Shown here: positions 18,300 to 26,626 of the stretch, piece by piece
Position numbering within the stretch: the stretch's first letter is position 1
How the letters are laid out: each line of letters opens with the position of its first letter
Assembly: GCF_025336525.1 (NCBI RefSeq)
Contig: NZ_JAOCZP010000005.1
Coordinates: 348,937 to 412,936, forward strand
Length of the DNA: 64,000 nt
Direction of reading: 5' to 3'
Source of the DNA: Chelativorans salis
Lineage (GTDB): Bacteria; Pseudomonadota; Alphaproteobacteria; Rhizobiales; Rhizobiaceae
Program-made: the position numbers and the translations under genes
Notes under the pieces: model-generated
Told to the model about the DNA's origin: nothing
Database searches by the model: none
The model's input: the letters and a program-made list of their open reading frames with translations, nothing else

Positions 18300-19574
18300 A
18301 TGGCTTTGCTAACCTGCTGCCGCGCGTGCCTTGCCCGCGACCCGTATCTTTTCCTGCCAATGGGCGATCACCCGCCAGCCAACGGCTTCGTACGCCCTCA
18401 AGAGATCGAAGGAGACCAGCCGGCTTATCCGCTCAACTCACAGATATGCCTGGAATGCGGTCTGATCCAGGTGGCCGATCAGGTCCCCGAAGGTTTTTTT
18501 GAGCATTATCTCTACGTGCCTTCCAGTGCCACCCGCATGCACAGCCACTTTGCAGATCTCGCCGAGGTGCTGAAGCAGGAGGCCGGCAGCGGTTTAATCG
18601 TGGACATCGGCTGCAACGACGGCCTGTTGCTGTCGACCTGCAACGGCCTCGGCTGCACAACAGTCGGCGTCGACCCGGCCGCCAATCTGGCAGAGATCGC
18701 TCGATCGCGGGGCGTCGACGTGGAGGTCGGATATTTCTCGGAAGCCGCGGCGCATAGGCTGGCGGACACGCACGGGCCTGCCAAGGTCATAGTGACAACA
18801 AACACATTCAATCATATCGGCGACCTCCATGATTTCATGAATGGGATTGCCTGCTGGCTCGCCACCGACGGCGTCTTCGTCATTGAGGTCCCGTGGGCGA
18901 AAGATCTTCTGGAGAAGAACGAGTTCGACACGATCTATCACGAGCATGTCTCGGAATTCAGCCTGCTGTCGCTGGTCAAACTCGGTGCATTTTTCGATCT
19001 AACGGTCGTGGACGTTCATCGCCTCGGCGTACACGGTGGGTCGATGCGGGTCTTCCTGAAGCGAAGCGCCGCCGCCACAGCGATCAAGCGGATCGTGAAG
19101 GAGATGCTGACGGAGGAGCGCGATGCTGGAGTGCTTTCAATGCAGACCTATCGCGCCTTTTCCTCGCGTATCGAGGAAATCCAGGACGATCTGACCACCC
19201 GGTTGGCCGAAATGAAGGATCAGGGACTCAGGATCGCCGGCTATGGGGCCCCCGCAAAGGGCAATACACTCTTGAACTTTTTTAAGATCGGACCCGAGAC
19301 ACTCGACTATCTCGTCGATCGTAACCCGCTCAAGCAGGGGCTCTATTCGCCGGGTATGAAGATCCCGATCCGCCCGCCAGAAACCCTGGAAGAGGACAGG
19401 CCCGACATCCTCCTCGTCCTCGCTTGGAACTTCTTCGACGAAATCCAACAGCAACAAAGCGCATTCCTTGCCCGTGGCGGGCAATTTCTCGTGCCCTTGC
19501 CAACCCCGGTCCTGATCCCGGAGAAGGTAAGCACTCGCTCAAAGCCCGTGGCGCAAGCCATTTCCGGGATGTGA
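18300..19574 (+). CDS. SAM-dependent sugar C-methyltransferase (TylC3/EryBIII-like)
   Basis: GGGAG seven bases before ATG 18300 favours this start over GTG 18294, giving 424 residues. An N-terminal zinc-finger-like part (CCRAC and CLECG) precedes a Rossmann methyltransferase (GLIVDIGCNDGLLL as motif I, EIARSRGVDVEVGYF) and a C-terminal domain with IAGYGAPAKGNTLLNF, as in Methyltransf_13/14 sugar C-methyltransferases. These put a methyl branch on C3 of 4-keto sugars. Right after the 3-dehydratase it suggests a branched 3,6-dideoxy sugar; substrate and carbon are inference. Confidence 0.87.
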   Translation: MALLTCCRACLARDPYLFLPMGDHPPANGFVRPQEIEGDQPAYPLNSQICLECGLIQVADQVPEGFFEHYLYVPSSATRMHSHFADLAEVLKQEAGSGLIVDIGCNDGLLLSTCNGLGCTTVGVDPAANLAEIARSRGVDVEVGYFSEAAAHRLADTHGPAKVIVTTNTFNHIGDLHDFMNGIACWLATDGVFVIEVPWAKDLLEKNEFDTIYHEHVSEFSLLSLVKLGAFFDLTVVDVHRLGVHGGSMRVFLKRSAAATAIKRIVKEMLTEERDAGVLSMQTYRAFSSRIEEIQDDLTTRLAEMKDQGLRIAGYGAPAKGNTLLNFFKIGPETLDYLVDRNPLKQGLYSPGMKIPIRPPETLEEDRPDILLVLAWNFFDEIQQQQSAFLARGGQFLVPLPTPVLIPEKVSTRSKPVAQAISGM

Positions 19575-19583
19575 GGTGGAGGT

Positions 19584-20594
19584 GTGCGCCGACGGCTGCG
19601 GATACTGATCACAGGCGGGGCCGGTTTTGTCGGCTCCCATCTGGTAGGCGCCTGTCTCCAGAACGGTCAGGAGGTCCATGCCGTGGTCCGCGGGCCTTCA
19701 CGTGAGGACCGGCTGCGGCGCTTCGGACGCGAGATCGTTTTGCATCGTTTTGATCTGCGGTCCGATCAGGAACTGAAGCGGTGCATTCGAGATGTCGCTC
19801 CCCACGTGATCTATCATCTGGCGGCATCTCCGCGACGTCCCGAAGATGCGCAGTTCACAGATGCCCGCCGCTATATCGGCGAGGACCTGCAGATCCTGAT
19901 CAGTCTCTTGTGCGCCGCCGCCCGAGCTCGCGTCCCGCCCGTGGCCGTGATCAGGACCGGATCACTGGCGGAATACGGACTGGCGCCGCGCCCGTATCGT
20001 GAGGATGCGCGGGAAGAGCCAGTTACTCTTTACGGCGCCGGGCTCGTTGCCGCTACTCATCTCGCCGCCGCACTGCAGCCAAGGCTCCCGTTCCCGGTCG
20101 CCACCGCGCGCTTGGCGCTTGTCTACGGCCCAACGCAATCGAAAGACTACTTTCTACCCTGGCTTATCCGCCGCTGCCTGGCCGGCGAACCTTCCACTGT
20201 GCGCCGTCCGCAAGACCGCCGGGATCTGATCCATATTGACGACGCCGTCGCAGCCCTGATGCGGATGGGAAGAGTGCTCCTGTCCGGGGCTGCCGTCGTC
20301 AACATCGCAACCGGCCTCGCTTTGACAATGCGCGAACTGGCAGAGCAGGTTGTCGAGGCGACCGGCACTGATCCAGGGCTCGTCACATATGGTAAGGGCA
20401 ATCCGCTACACGGCGCACCGGACCTTTGCGGTTCGCCCGATCGCGCAGCGCAGCTTCTGAGTTGGCGCGCGCGTATCCCCCTCCCGGAAGGCATTTCGCG
20501 GCTGGTTGCCTGGCATCGCGACACCGCCAACCGGTCCTCTCACATGTTAACTGACTCGCAGGTCTTCGAGAACCGTACGTTGGGAGCGGCATGA
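19584..20594 (+). CDS. Extended SDR, probable 4-ketoreductase/epimerase of the CDP-sugar pathway
   Basis: The 336-residue product starts at GTG 19584 after a GGAGG-rich stretch. The NAD(P) site is ITGGAGFVGSHL. YHLAASPRRPEDA and SLAEYG follow the usual epimerase/dehydratase pattern. The expected YxxxK reads YGAGLVAAT, so the catalytic Lys appears to be Leu. It would act last on the nucleotide sugar, reducing the C4 keto group as RfbJ (abequose) or EryBIV do. The missing Lys makes its activity uncertain. Its ATGA overlap with the next gene ties it to the operon. Confidence 0.82.
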   Translation: MRRRLRILITGGAGFVGSHLVGACLQNGQEVHAVVRGPSREDRLRRFGREIVLHRFDLRSDQELKRCIRDVAPHVIYHLAASPRRPEDAQFTDARRYIGEDLQILISLLCAAARARVPPVAVIRTGSLAEYGLAPRPYREDAREEPVTLYGAGLVAATHLAAALQPRLPFPVATARLALVYGPTQSKDYFLPWLIRRCLAGEPSTVRRPQDRRDLIHIDDAVAALMRMGRVLLSGAAVVNIATGLALTMRELAEQVVEATGTDPGLVTYGKGNPLHGAPDLCGSPDRAAQLLSWRARIPLPEGISRLVAWHRDTANRSSHMLTDSQVFENRTLGAA

Positions 20595-21634
20595 TGGTTG
20601 GAGCGGTAGTTGTCTCCGTTTTGGTGCCGGCTTTCAACGAGGAGGCGAATGTCCGTCGGGCCTATGCGGCGATCGTGGACACTTTCCGCACGCTTCCGGG
20701 CCATGATTATGAAATCATCTTCACCGACAACCATTCCACGGACGGCACATTCGAAATCCTGAAGGAGATATGCAGTCTCGACCCGCGTGTCCGAGTCATC
20801 CGTTTCAGCCGCAACGTCGGATACCAGCTCTCCCTGCTGGCCGCCTACAAGGTGGCTTGCGGTGCTTGCTCGGTCCAGATCGATTGCGATCTCCAGGACC
20901 CGCCACACCTGATCCCCCATATGCTCACTCTGTGGCGGCAAGGTCACCAGGTTGTCTACGGCATCCGGCGTTCGCTCACAGACAATCGACTGAAGGCGCT
21001 CACGCGGCGCTTATTTTACCGCTGCATCAATGCCCTCAGCGAAGATGACCTGCCGCTGAACGCCGGCGAGTTCAGGCTCGTCGACCGGCGCATCCTAGAC
21101 GAGTTACGCCACGTCGACGACACCTCGCCCTACCTGCGTGGTCTTATCAGTTCCATGGGCTTTTCGCAGGTCGGATTCGAGTATGACCGGCAGGCCCGTG
21201 TGGCCGGTGAAAGCAAGTTCCCGCTCAAGGCCATGTTGTCGCTTGCCGTCGACGGTATCCTCAACCATTCACTGATCCCGCTCAGGCTCGCCTCGATCGC
21301 AAGCCTCGTCGTCGGAACGGCGACTTTTCTGCTGCTCGTCGGCTATTTGGTCGGGAAGCTGCTATTCGGGCAGAACTGGCCGGCCGGTTTCGCCACCAGC
21401 ATCGTGCTGTTGCTGCTTTCCATCACGCTCAATGCGATGTTCCTGGGAATCGTCGGCGAGTATGTCGGGCGGATTTTCATGCAGTCGAAACGGCGGCCTG
21501 TGCCAATTGTGGAGGCAACGCTGAACGACAGGACCGACCTTATGGTGGAGACAGCATCGCCCGCACTGGAGCAGATACAATGCCTAGACCGTATAGTGCC
21601 GTCTGGATCGAGAGCCTCGAACGCAGCATCGTAA
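20591..21634 (+). CDS. Polyprenyl-phosphate glycosyltransferase, GtrB/DPM1-like (GT2)
   Basis: This 347-residue protein has a GT2 domain (LVPAFNEEANV, then DxD in QIDCDLQDPP, then an LNAGEFRLVDRR acceptor region) and two C-terminal membrane helices (about 230-300), the GtrB layout. GtrB proteins transfer a sugar from its nucleotide to undecaprenyl phosphate on the cytoplasmic face. Here the donor is probably the CDP-dideoxy sugar made by the five upstream genes. The gtrA-like gene starts within its 3' end (55-bp overlap). Confidence 0.92.
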   Translation: MMVGAVVVSVLVPAFNEEANVRRAYAAIVDTFRTLPGHDYEIIFTDNHSTDGTFEILKEICSLDPRVRVIRFSRNVGYQLSLLAAYKVACGACSVQIDCDLQDPPHLIPHMLTLWRQGHQVVYGIRRSLTDNRLKALTRRLFYRCINALSEDDLPLNAGEFRLVDRRILDELRHVDDTSPYLRGLISSMGFSQVGFEYDRQARVAGESKFPLKAMLSLAVDGILNHSLIPLRLASIASLVVGTATFLLLVGYLVGKLLFGQNWPAGFATSIVLLLLSITLNAMFLGIVGEYVGRIFMQSKRRPVPIVEATLNDRTDLMVETASPALEQIQCLDRIVPSGSRASNAAS

Positions 21635-21987
21635 CGGCGGCGCGTTTCACCGTTGTGGGTGCGATCACCACCACGTTGGACGTGGTGCTTTTCACGAGCT
21701 TGGTGCTGATGTCATTCGCGCCGGCACTCGCTAACGTTTTTTCCTACTCCGCCGGTATCCTGGCGAGCTATCACCTCAACCGCTCATGGACCTTTCGCGC
21801 CGACAGGAGCTCTGCGCAGGCGATTAAATTCTGCGTGTCGAACTTGGCCGGCCTTCTGCTCTCCACGATTCTAATCACTTTTTTGGCGACCTTGATCCCC
21901 GCCCCGGCTGCAAAGATCGTGAGCGTGCCGATGGTCTTCGTCTGGAATTATGTTGTAGCTCGCCTGTGGGTATTTCAGTCCGAGTGA
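21580..21987 (+). CDS. GtrA-like lipid-linked sugar flippase
   Basis: The 135-residue protein has four membrane helices and the GtrA family motifs FTVVGAITTTLDVVLF near the start, SYSAGILASYHLNRSWTF in the middle and VFVWNYVVARLWVF at the end. GtrA is believed to flip undecaprenyl-phosphate sugars to the periplasm. It is the last gene of the rfbF operon and completes a GtrA-GtrB pair. The following gene, on the opposite strand, ends 10 bp away. Confidence 0.9.
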   Translation: MPRPYSAVWIESLERSIVTAARFTVVGAITTTLDVVLFTSLVLMSFAPALANVFSYSAGILASYHLNRSWTFRADRSSAQAIKFCVSNLAGLLLSTILITFLATLIPAPAAKIVSVPMVFVWNYVVARLWVFQSE

Positions 21988-21997
21988 ACGAAAAGCT

Positions 21998-22993
21998 TCA
22001 AGCGACGACTTCGACTTCGCGGCGGGTATAACCTGCGTAGTTGCGATACCAGCCGACGAACTCCCTGATGCCATCCGAGAGGCTTGTGGTTGGATGGAAG
22101 CCATAGTCGGTCTGCATGCTTTCGATGTCGGCATAGGTTGAGACGACGTCGCCTGGCTGCATCAACTCGTAGCGGATGGTCGCAGAGCGTCCCGTATGCT
22201 GCTCGATGAGTCTAACCAGCTCGATAAGCTTCGTCGGGCAGTTGTTTCCGACATTGTAGACGCGATGTGGGTGCTCGTCGGAAAGGAAGACAGGTGATAC
22301 GGCCGTCGAAACGACTCCCGACACAATGTCGTCCACGTGAGTGAAGTCGCGCATCATGTCGCCGTTGTTGAACATCCGGATCGGATGTCCCTCGATTACC
22401 GATTTGGTGAAGATCCAGTAGGCCATGTCCGGCCGCCCCCAAGCGCCGTACACAGTGAAGAATCGCAACCCGATCTGCCTGAGGCCGTAGAGGCTCGCAT
22501 AGGCCTCACTCATCAGTTCGTCGCTTCGTTTTGTCGCGGCATATAAGGATTTCGGACTGTCAACGCGATCTGCTTCGCTAAACGGCACGTTCTTGTTGTC
22601 CCCATAGACCGAACTCGACGAAGCATAGACGAGGTGGCGCAGTCCCTTCCAACGCCGGCACGCTTCGAGGACGGACAGGTGCCCGATAAGGTTGGATCTC
22701 GCATAAGCCAGAGGGTTCTCGAGTGAATAGCGAACGCCGGCCTGAGCGGCCAGATGAACAATCACGTCGGGACGTTCCGCTACGACCAGGGCACTCAGCG
22801 CTTCGATGTCGGCGATATCCATCTTCCTGAAGCGGGCGCGCTTGCCGAGAATGTTTAATCGCGCGCGCTTGAGTGAGACTGGGTAGTAGTCGTTGAGATT
22901 ATCGACTCCGATTATCTCGTCACCGCGAGCTGCTAGTCTCAATGCAGTATGGAATCCGATAAAGCCGGCTATGCCTGTTAAGAGCACTTTCAC
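21998..22993 (-). CDS. UDP-glucuronate 4-epimerase (LpsL-like)
   Basis: It interconverts UDP-glucuronate and UDP-galacturonate, supplying uronic acid for the polymer. The 331 residues show LTGIAGFIGFHTALRLA (NAD site), HLAAQAGVRYSLENP, SSSSVYGDN, the catalytic YAATKRSDE (YxxxK) and RFFTVYGAWGRPDMA, all characteristic of this branch (rhizobial LpsL, Cap1J). GTG 22993 with AAGGAT upstream is the start. It converges with gtrA and forms its own unit, with an ACCTGAC site about 285 bp upstream. Confidence 0.93.
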   Translation of the reverse strand: MKVLLTGIAGFIGFHTALRLAARGDEIIGVDNLNDYYPVSLKRARLNILGKRARFRKMDIADIEALSALVVAERPDVIVHLAAQAGVRYSLENPLAYARSNLIGHLSVLEACRRWKGLRHLVYASSSSVYGDNKNVPFSEADRVDSPKSLYAATKRSDELMSEAYASLYGLRQIGLRFFTVYGAWGRPDMAYWIFTKSVIEGHPIRMFNNGDMMRDFTHVDDIVSGVVSTAVSPVFLSDEHPHRVYNVGNNCPTKLIELVRLIEQHTGRSATIRYELMQPGDVVSTYADIESMQTDYGFHPTTSLSDGIREFVGWYRNYAGYTRREVEVVA

Positions 22994-23483
22994 GACTTAC
23001 ATCCTTTCGCAGCAGGTCGGTGAATATTGCCGCTCGGGGCCGTTTCCGGCGCATCACCAAGAATACCCTGGGTTCTCCAGCCGTGACGAGACGTGGTTTG
23101 CCCACCTTGGAACACTCCCATAAAGCGGCCGTTGACCGCGGCAGAAATCGGGCGCCATACCGTCGAGCAAAATATCAATAACGCAATCAAAGGATTAGCA
23201 TTTCGCAGGGCACAAAGACCGGAACGTCCGATCAAAAAGCAGCCTCCGCGTTCTCGAAATGCGGAAACAGTCCCGGTCAGGTTTTTCCCGGCGCAGTTTC
23301 ATTTTCGGCGACTCTTCGTTCGTCGTCTTGGAATTTGCCGAAGGCAGCCGCAGCGCCAACCTCGATCACAGCCCCGGTCCTTCCCGATTCGGTGTGCGGC
23401 GGCCAATATAGGACATAACGGTCCTTACGACCTCCTCTCCGAAACCAGATCTGGCGCAGACATCATTGCACATGCACGGCTCC
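22994..23483. other. Intergenic region, no gene
   Basis: No coding sequence is supported on either strand. The only notable item is a minus-strand ACCTGAC at 23276-23282 followed by an A/T run, oriented towards lpsL. Confidence 0.5.
23276..23282 (-). promoter_or_regulatory. ACCTGAC site upstream of the UDP-GlcA epimerase
   Basis: Exact heptamer reading towards the epimerase gene, 283 bp from its start. It is one of the recurrent copies in gaps of this locus. Confidence 0.25.
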
Positions 23484-24644
23484 TCAGGCGATGTTTCGGT
23501 TTGCCCGGTAACCGCCCTTCAGAACTTGTTCGTAAAGCGCGAGGTATCGATTGACGTAGATTTCAAGCGAGAAGTTGCTGACGATACGTTCCCTGGCGGC
23601 ATCGCCGAGAGCCTCGCGATCTTCGCGAGAGAGACCCAATACTTCCGCTAGTGCAGCGGCAAGCGCATTCGGGTCGGACGGTGGCACTACCATCCCTGTG
23701 GGTCCGACGAGCCAATTGCTGTCACCCACGTCCGTTGCAACAACAGGTACGCCGCTCGCCATAGCTTCGCCGGCGGCCACTGAGAACGCTTCTCCCCATG
23801 CAGAAGAAAGAGCGAAGACGTCCAACCCAGGCAGAAGCTCTGCTATATCGTGACGAATGCCCAAGGTCGTGACGCGGTCATCGATGCCCAGCTTCGACGC
23901 CGCCTCTCGAACTGGGCCGTCCTGGTGACCCCCGCCAACAACGACTAGCTGAACGTCATATCCGTTGCGTGAGATGATGCTGACCGCCCTGACGAGACTG
24001 AGCTGATCCTTCATGGGATGGTATCTGGCAAAATGACCGATGATGCGACGCTTTGGCGGAATCGCCAGCATTGAACGCAATCGAACCCGGCGCTCGTACG
24101 TCGGACAGAATATGTGGCAGTCTATTCCATTCGGAATGACAACGCTTCGGCGAGGATCGAAGCCGAGGCGCTCATGCTGGTACGCAGCCGCATTTGAGCA
24201 GTAGCAAATCGCCGCAGCATGATGTGACAGAACCGCTGAGTAACGGAGAAGACGGCGCGTCCTGGGCTCTTCTTGCGCAATATCGGCGACCGTGTGATGA
24301 ACGCTCCAAATCACCGGTGCGAATATGAAACTTGCAACGGAACCGATCAAGGCCGCCAGATTGCCATGATACATCCAGCCGTGGATGAGATTTGGCTTAT
24401 TCTGGCGCACCAACCTCTGCAGGGCGAGCAGATTGCCAGGCCCCGGCATTGCCCTTTGCATTGCAAGCGTGAGCAGGTTCGACTGCGTCTTGCACGGCAG
24501 TTGCGTCGCCAGAGCACCCGGCGAAAGAAGCGAGAGAACTGTCGAGGGATAGCCGGCATCGTCTATCTGGGCGACGAAGCGCGTAAGCATGCTTTCTGCT
24601 CCACCGACATTGAGGCCGGTAATGGTATGAAGGACTTGGCGCAT
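23484..24644 (-). CDS. Glycosyltransferase family 4
   Basis: ATG 24644 with GGAG just upstream gives 386 residues; a longer TTG reading is less likely. The N-terminus TITGLNVGGAESMLTRF is the GT4 acceptor motif. The donor domain has GHFARYHPMKDQLSLV and SSAWGEAFSVAAGEAMASG with the E-x7-E pair. It is a single-gene unit at the edge of the polysaccharide locus and resembles enzymes adding hexoses to lipid-linked repeats. Confidence 0.9.
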   Translation of the reverse strand: MRQVLHTITGLNVGGAESMLTRFVAQIDDAGYPSTVLSLLSPGALATQLPCKTQSNLLTLAMQRAMPGPGNLLALQRLVRQNKPNLIHGWMYHGNLAALIGSVASFIFAPVIWSVHHTVADIAQEEPRTRRLLRYSAVLSHHAAAICYCSNAAAYQHERLGFDPRRSVVIPNGIDCHIFCPTYERRVRLRSMLAIPPKRRIIGHFARYHPMKDQLSLVRAVSIISRNGYDVQLVVVGGGHQDGPVREAASKLGIDDRVTTLGIRHDIAELLPGLDVFALSSAWGEAFSVAAGEAMASGVPVVATDVGDSNWLVGPTGMVVPPSDPNALAAALAEVLGLSREDREALGDAARERIVSNFSLEIYVNRYLALYEQVLKGGYRANRNIA

Positions 24645-24690
24645 GGCTCCAGACTCCCGCCTCAACAAGTGGAGCAACGTCTGGGCTTTT

Positions 24691-24697
24691 GTCAGGT
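24691..24697 (-). promoter_or_regulatory. ACCTGAC site upstream of the GT4 gene
   Basis: Exact heptamer about 47 bp before the GT4 start codon and facing it. A partial tandem copy adjoins it (TCAGGTCAGG on the plus strand). Confidence 0.3.
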
Positions 24698-24870
24698 CAG
24701 GAAAATGCGTCTCTCGTTAGCCGATGCGGTCCTTATCCCCGGTCACCGTTGCCCAATCGACCAACACAGGGCAGTCTAGGATCGCGCTGTGGCACGCCAC
24801 CCCACTGAACAGAGCGCGAAGCCCGGACGCTCGCTTACTGAATTTGCACGGACTTGTGTAGTCAGGCTTT

Positions 24871-24895
24871 CCCAGCACGCGCGTGTCGGGTTTTT
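24871..24895 (+). terminator. Possible orphan rho-independent terminator
   Basis: CCCAGCAC and GTGTCGGG pair around GCGC with one mismatch and one G-U pair, followed by five T. No plus-strand gene precedes it, so it may be left over from a deleted gene or be chance. Confidence 0.35.
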
Positions 24896-24975
24896 CATCC
24901 TTTTGGCTTCCGGCGACCTGGGGATCCGGTTGCTCGTTCTGCTCTTCCTCGTGGTGCCGGCGTGCGATTCGCGTC

Positions 24976-25163
24976 GGAGCTATCCCCTTATGCCGTTGCA
25001 ATGAAGACGGACGAGCCGTTCTATATCGCTGCGATCTGGGAGGAATGGAAGCATCGTCAGACCGATGCGGTCATTCGCACGTTCGCTGTCGTCACCTACG
25101 AAGCAAACGAGCTGATGGCAACGATCCATCCCCGCATGCCGGTGATCATAGCCGACAGCTTTC
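24976..25163 (+). pseudogene. Remnant of an SRAP (YedK/HMCES-like) gene
   Basis: About 62 codons translate to a recognisable inner piece of an SOS-response-associated peptidase: PYAVAM, then FYIAAIWEEW and the conserved TYEANELMATIHPRMPVII, which holds the catalytic-loop His. Both the N-terminal catalytic Cys region and the C-terminal part are missing, and the frame runs on into unrelated sequence. Intact proteins have about 200-250 residues and cap abasic sites in single-stranded DNA. This is a decayed internal fragment next to the small-gene region. Confidence 0.7.
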
Positions 25164-25427
25164 TTAGTCAGCAGCCGACGCTAGGCCCGACCCATTTCGA
25201 ACGTCCGCGTGCGTTGCCTTACTGGACCCGAATACCGTCCGTGCGCAGCTCGGGCCGCCGGCGACCAGATCAGTTGGAAGGCCGAGCCGCACGGGCCTCA
25301 CCTCCTTTGAACCCTGATGTCGCCTGCGCGATTCCCGTGGACCGAAAGGAGTCATGCCAACGCTGTCCGACTGCTGGCAGGTCAGCGTTATCTCGTAGCC
25401 GCAGCGAATCAGCATTCGGAACCGCCC

Positions 25428-25691
25428 CTAACGGAAATCGGCGGCGGTCAAGGTGTAAGACGTGCGCCGTCCATGAGAATAGGCTTCGCGTGCGACAGCG
25501 TGGATGGAATTGCGCGCTGCATCGAAAGCCGTGAGGAAATCCGTTTCGGTCAGTTCCGTCCTGCCCGGCCGTGACAGTGCGGCCGCCTCGACGAAGAACG
25601 GCACTTCGAACATGCCGTCATAGCCAATGAAGTGGACGGCGTTGCGCGCTTCGTCGAAGCTGCGGCTCCGGTTGGGAAACTCCAGTGTCAC
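25428..25691 (-). CDS. DUF1488 family protein
   Basis: GTG 25691 overlaps the upstream stop codon as GTGA and gives 87 residues. The sequence TLEFPNRSRSFDEARNAV, FIGYDGMFEVPFFVE and the end GRRTSYTLTAADF match DUF1488 proteins of rhizobia, whose function is unknown. A longer in-frame reading adds an Arg/Pro-rich, unlikely N-terminus. It is the last gene of the six-gene minus-strand operon. Confidence 0.8.
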   Translation of the reverse strand: MTLEFPNRSRSFDEARNAVHFIGYDGMFEVPFFVEAAALSRPGRTELTETDFLTAFDAARNSIHAVAREAYSHGRRTSYTLTAADFR

Positions 25692-25942
25692 GATAGGCAG
25701 TCCTCTGTCGCAGATCGCGCGAGCCAGGCGCGTAGTGTGAGGCTGCCCCGATCCTTGTGGCGTCCGTCCCTGCGGCGGTTGAGGGACACCATGCCATCGG
25801 TTGCGTCCAGCCGGCTGAGGCCGGTCATGGTCTGACCGTCTGCATGCGCGGGAATGCCGCTGAAGATGTGATAGACAGTCCAAGACCGATCCGCTTCGAC
25901 TTCGATGCGGCGGCCATATTGTTCGTTGTCGCGAGCCTTCAT
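25688..25942 (-). CDS. Conserved small hypothetical protein (84 aa)
   Basis: ATG 25942 lies eight bases after AAGGAAGG; GTG 25948 is a weaker alternative. The 84 residues begin MKARDNEQYGRRIEVEADRS and continue WTVYHIFSGIPA, then SLNRRRDGRHKD. It is a soluble basic protein of a type often seen in rhizobial small-gene clusters, without an assigned role. Its stop overlaps the DUF1488 start. Confidence 0.7.
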   Translation of the reverse strand: MKARDNEQYGRRIEVEADRSWTVYHIFSGIPAHADGQTMTGLSRLDATDGMVSLNRRRDGRHKDRGSLTLRAWLARSATEDCLS

Positions 25943-25968
25943 GATCACAGCCTTCCTTCGTCGACCGC

Positions 25969-26181
25969 TTAGGCGTCGAGAGCGCCGGTGTAGATCGTTG
26001 TGCCCTCCGCGTCGGTGATCATCATGGCGTCGGGCCGCTGCGGCATGTCGAGAGCCTGGGCCAACAGACGCGCGATTCCGATCGCGTCATCGAGATCAAC
26101 CGCCTCCCTCGTCTCGCGGCCGACGACGGCATGTGCGTCGTCCGCATCCCTGGTGCGGTAGAACTCGATCACGATCTTCAT
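25969..26181 (-). CDS. Conserved small hypothetical protein (70 aa)
   Basis: The 70 residues (MKIVIEFYRTRDADDAHAV, later AIGIARLLAQALDMP and MITDAEGTTIYTG) form a compact acidic protein with a likely beta-alpha-beta pattern. It lies 6 bp after the 47-residue gene and 26 bp before the 84-residue gene. I recognise the type from rhizobia but know no function. Confidence 0.75.
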   Translation of the reverse strand: MKIVIEFYRTRDADDAHAVVGRETREAVDLDDAIGIARLLAQALDMPQRPDAMMITDAEGTTIYTGALDA

Positions 26182-26187
26182 CGGTCG

Positions 26188-26331
26188 TCAGCTCTTGCCC
26201 TTGTTGCGCTGGGCGTTGGCATTCGCGGCAAGCTTGATCTGGTTGCCGAACGTGCTTTCAGGTTTGGGCGGAGCCTTCGCCTGCTTCGGCTTTCGGATCT
26301 CGCGGTTACTTCGTTTCTGTCCCTTGGCCAT
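26188..26331 (-). CDS. Very small basic protein (47 aa)
   Basis: ATG 26331 to TGA 26188 encodes MAKGQKRSNREIRKPKQ and ends LAANANAQRNKGKS. It is Lys/Arg-rich and probably disordered. It overlaps the upstream gene by 26 bp and stops 6 bp before the next, so it fits the tight operon. The N-terminal AKGQKRSNREIRKPK stretch is of a kind seen in small rhizobial proteins. Function unknown. Confidence 0.72.
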   Translation of the reverse strand: MAKGQKRSNREIRKPKQAKAPPKPESTFGNQIKLAANANAQRNKGKS

Positions 26332-26626
26332 GGCCGAACGTCCTTTCGATGAGAGTTGCGCCGCTGCCGGCCTGCGGCGTGCGGACCGGTTCGAGACTGT
26401 CCTGCGTGGTCACCCGCTCATGACGTTCATCGTCGCTGCGAATGCGATACTGCGGCGAATCTCCCTGCGGCGGGAGTGTGCCGGTGATGCGATAGATGTC
26501 CGAGGGCAGGGCGGATCTTCCGAAGCTACCCTTCAACCGGACAGTCTGGCCGACCGTGAAGAGATGCGCTGCGGCGTCGCGCCGGATCGGACGGGCATTG
26601 CGTTGCAGGATGTTTGCTGCGGTCAT
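26306..26626 (-). CDS. Conserved small hypothetical protein (106 aa)
   Basis: The start overlaps the upstream stop codon as ATGA. The sequence HLFTVGQTVRLKG, then YRITGTLPPQGDSPQYRIRSDDERHERV and LIERTFGHG suggests a small beta-barrel (SH3/KOW-like) fold; this is inference from the hydrophobic pattern. It is a type common in rhizobia, without a known role. Confidence 0.78.
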   Translation of the reverse strand: MTAANILQRNARPIRRDAAAHLFTVGQTVRLKGSFGRSALPSDIYRITGTLPPQGDSPQYRIRSDDERHERVTTQDSLEPVRTPQAGSGATLIERTFGHGQGTETK

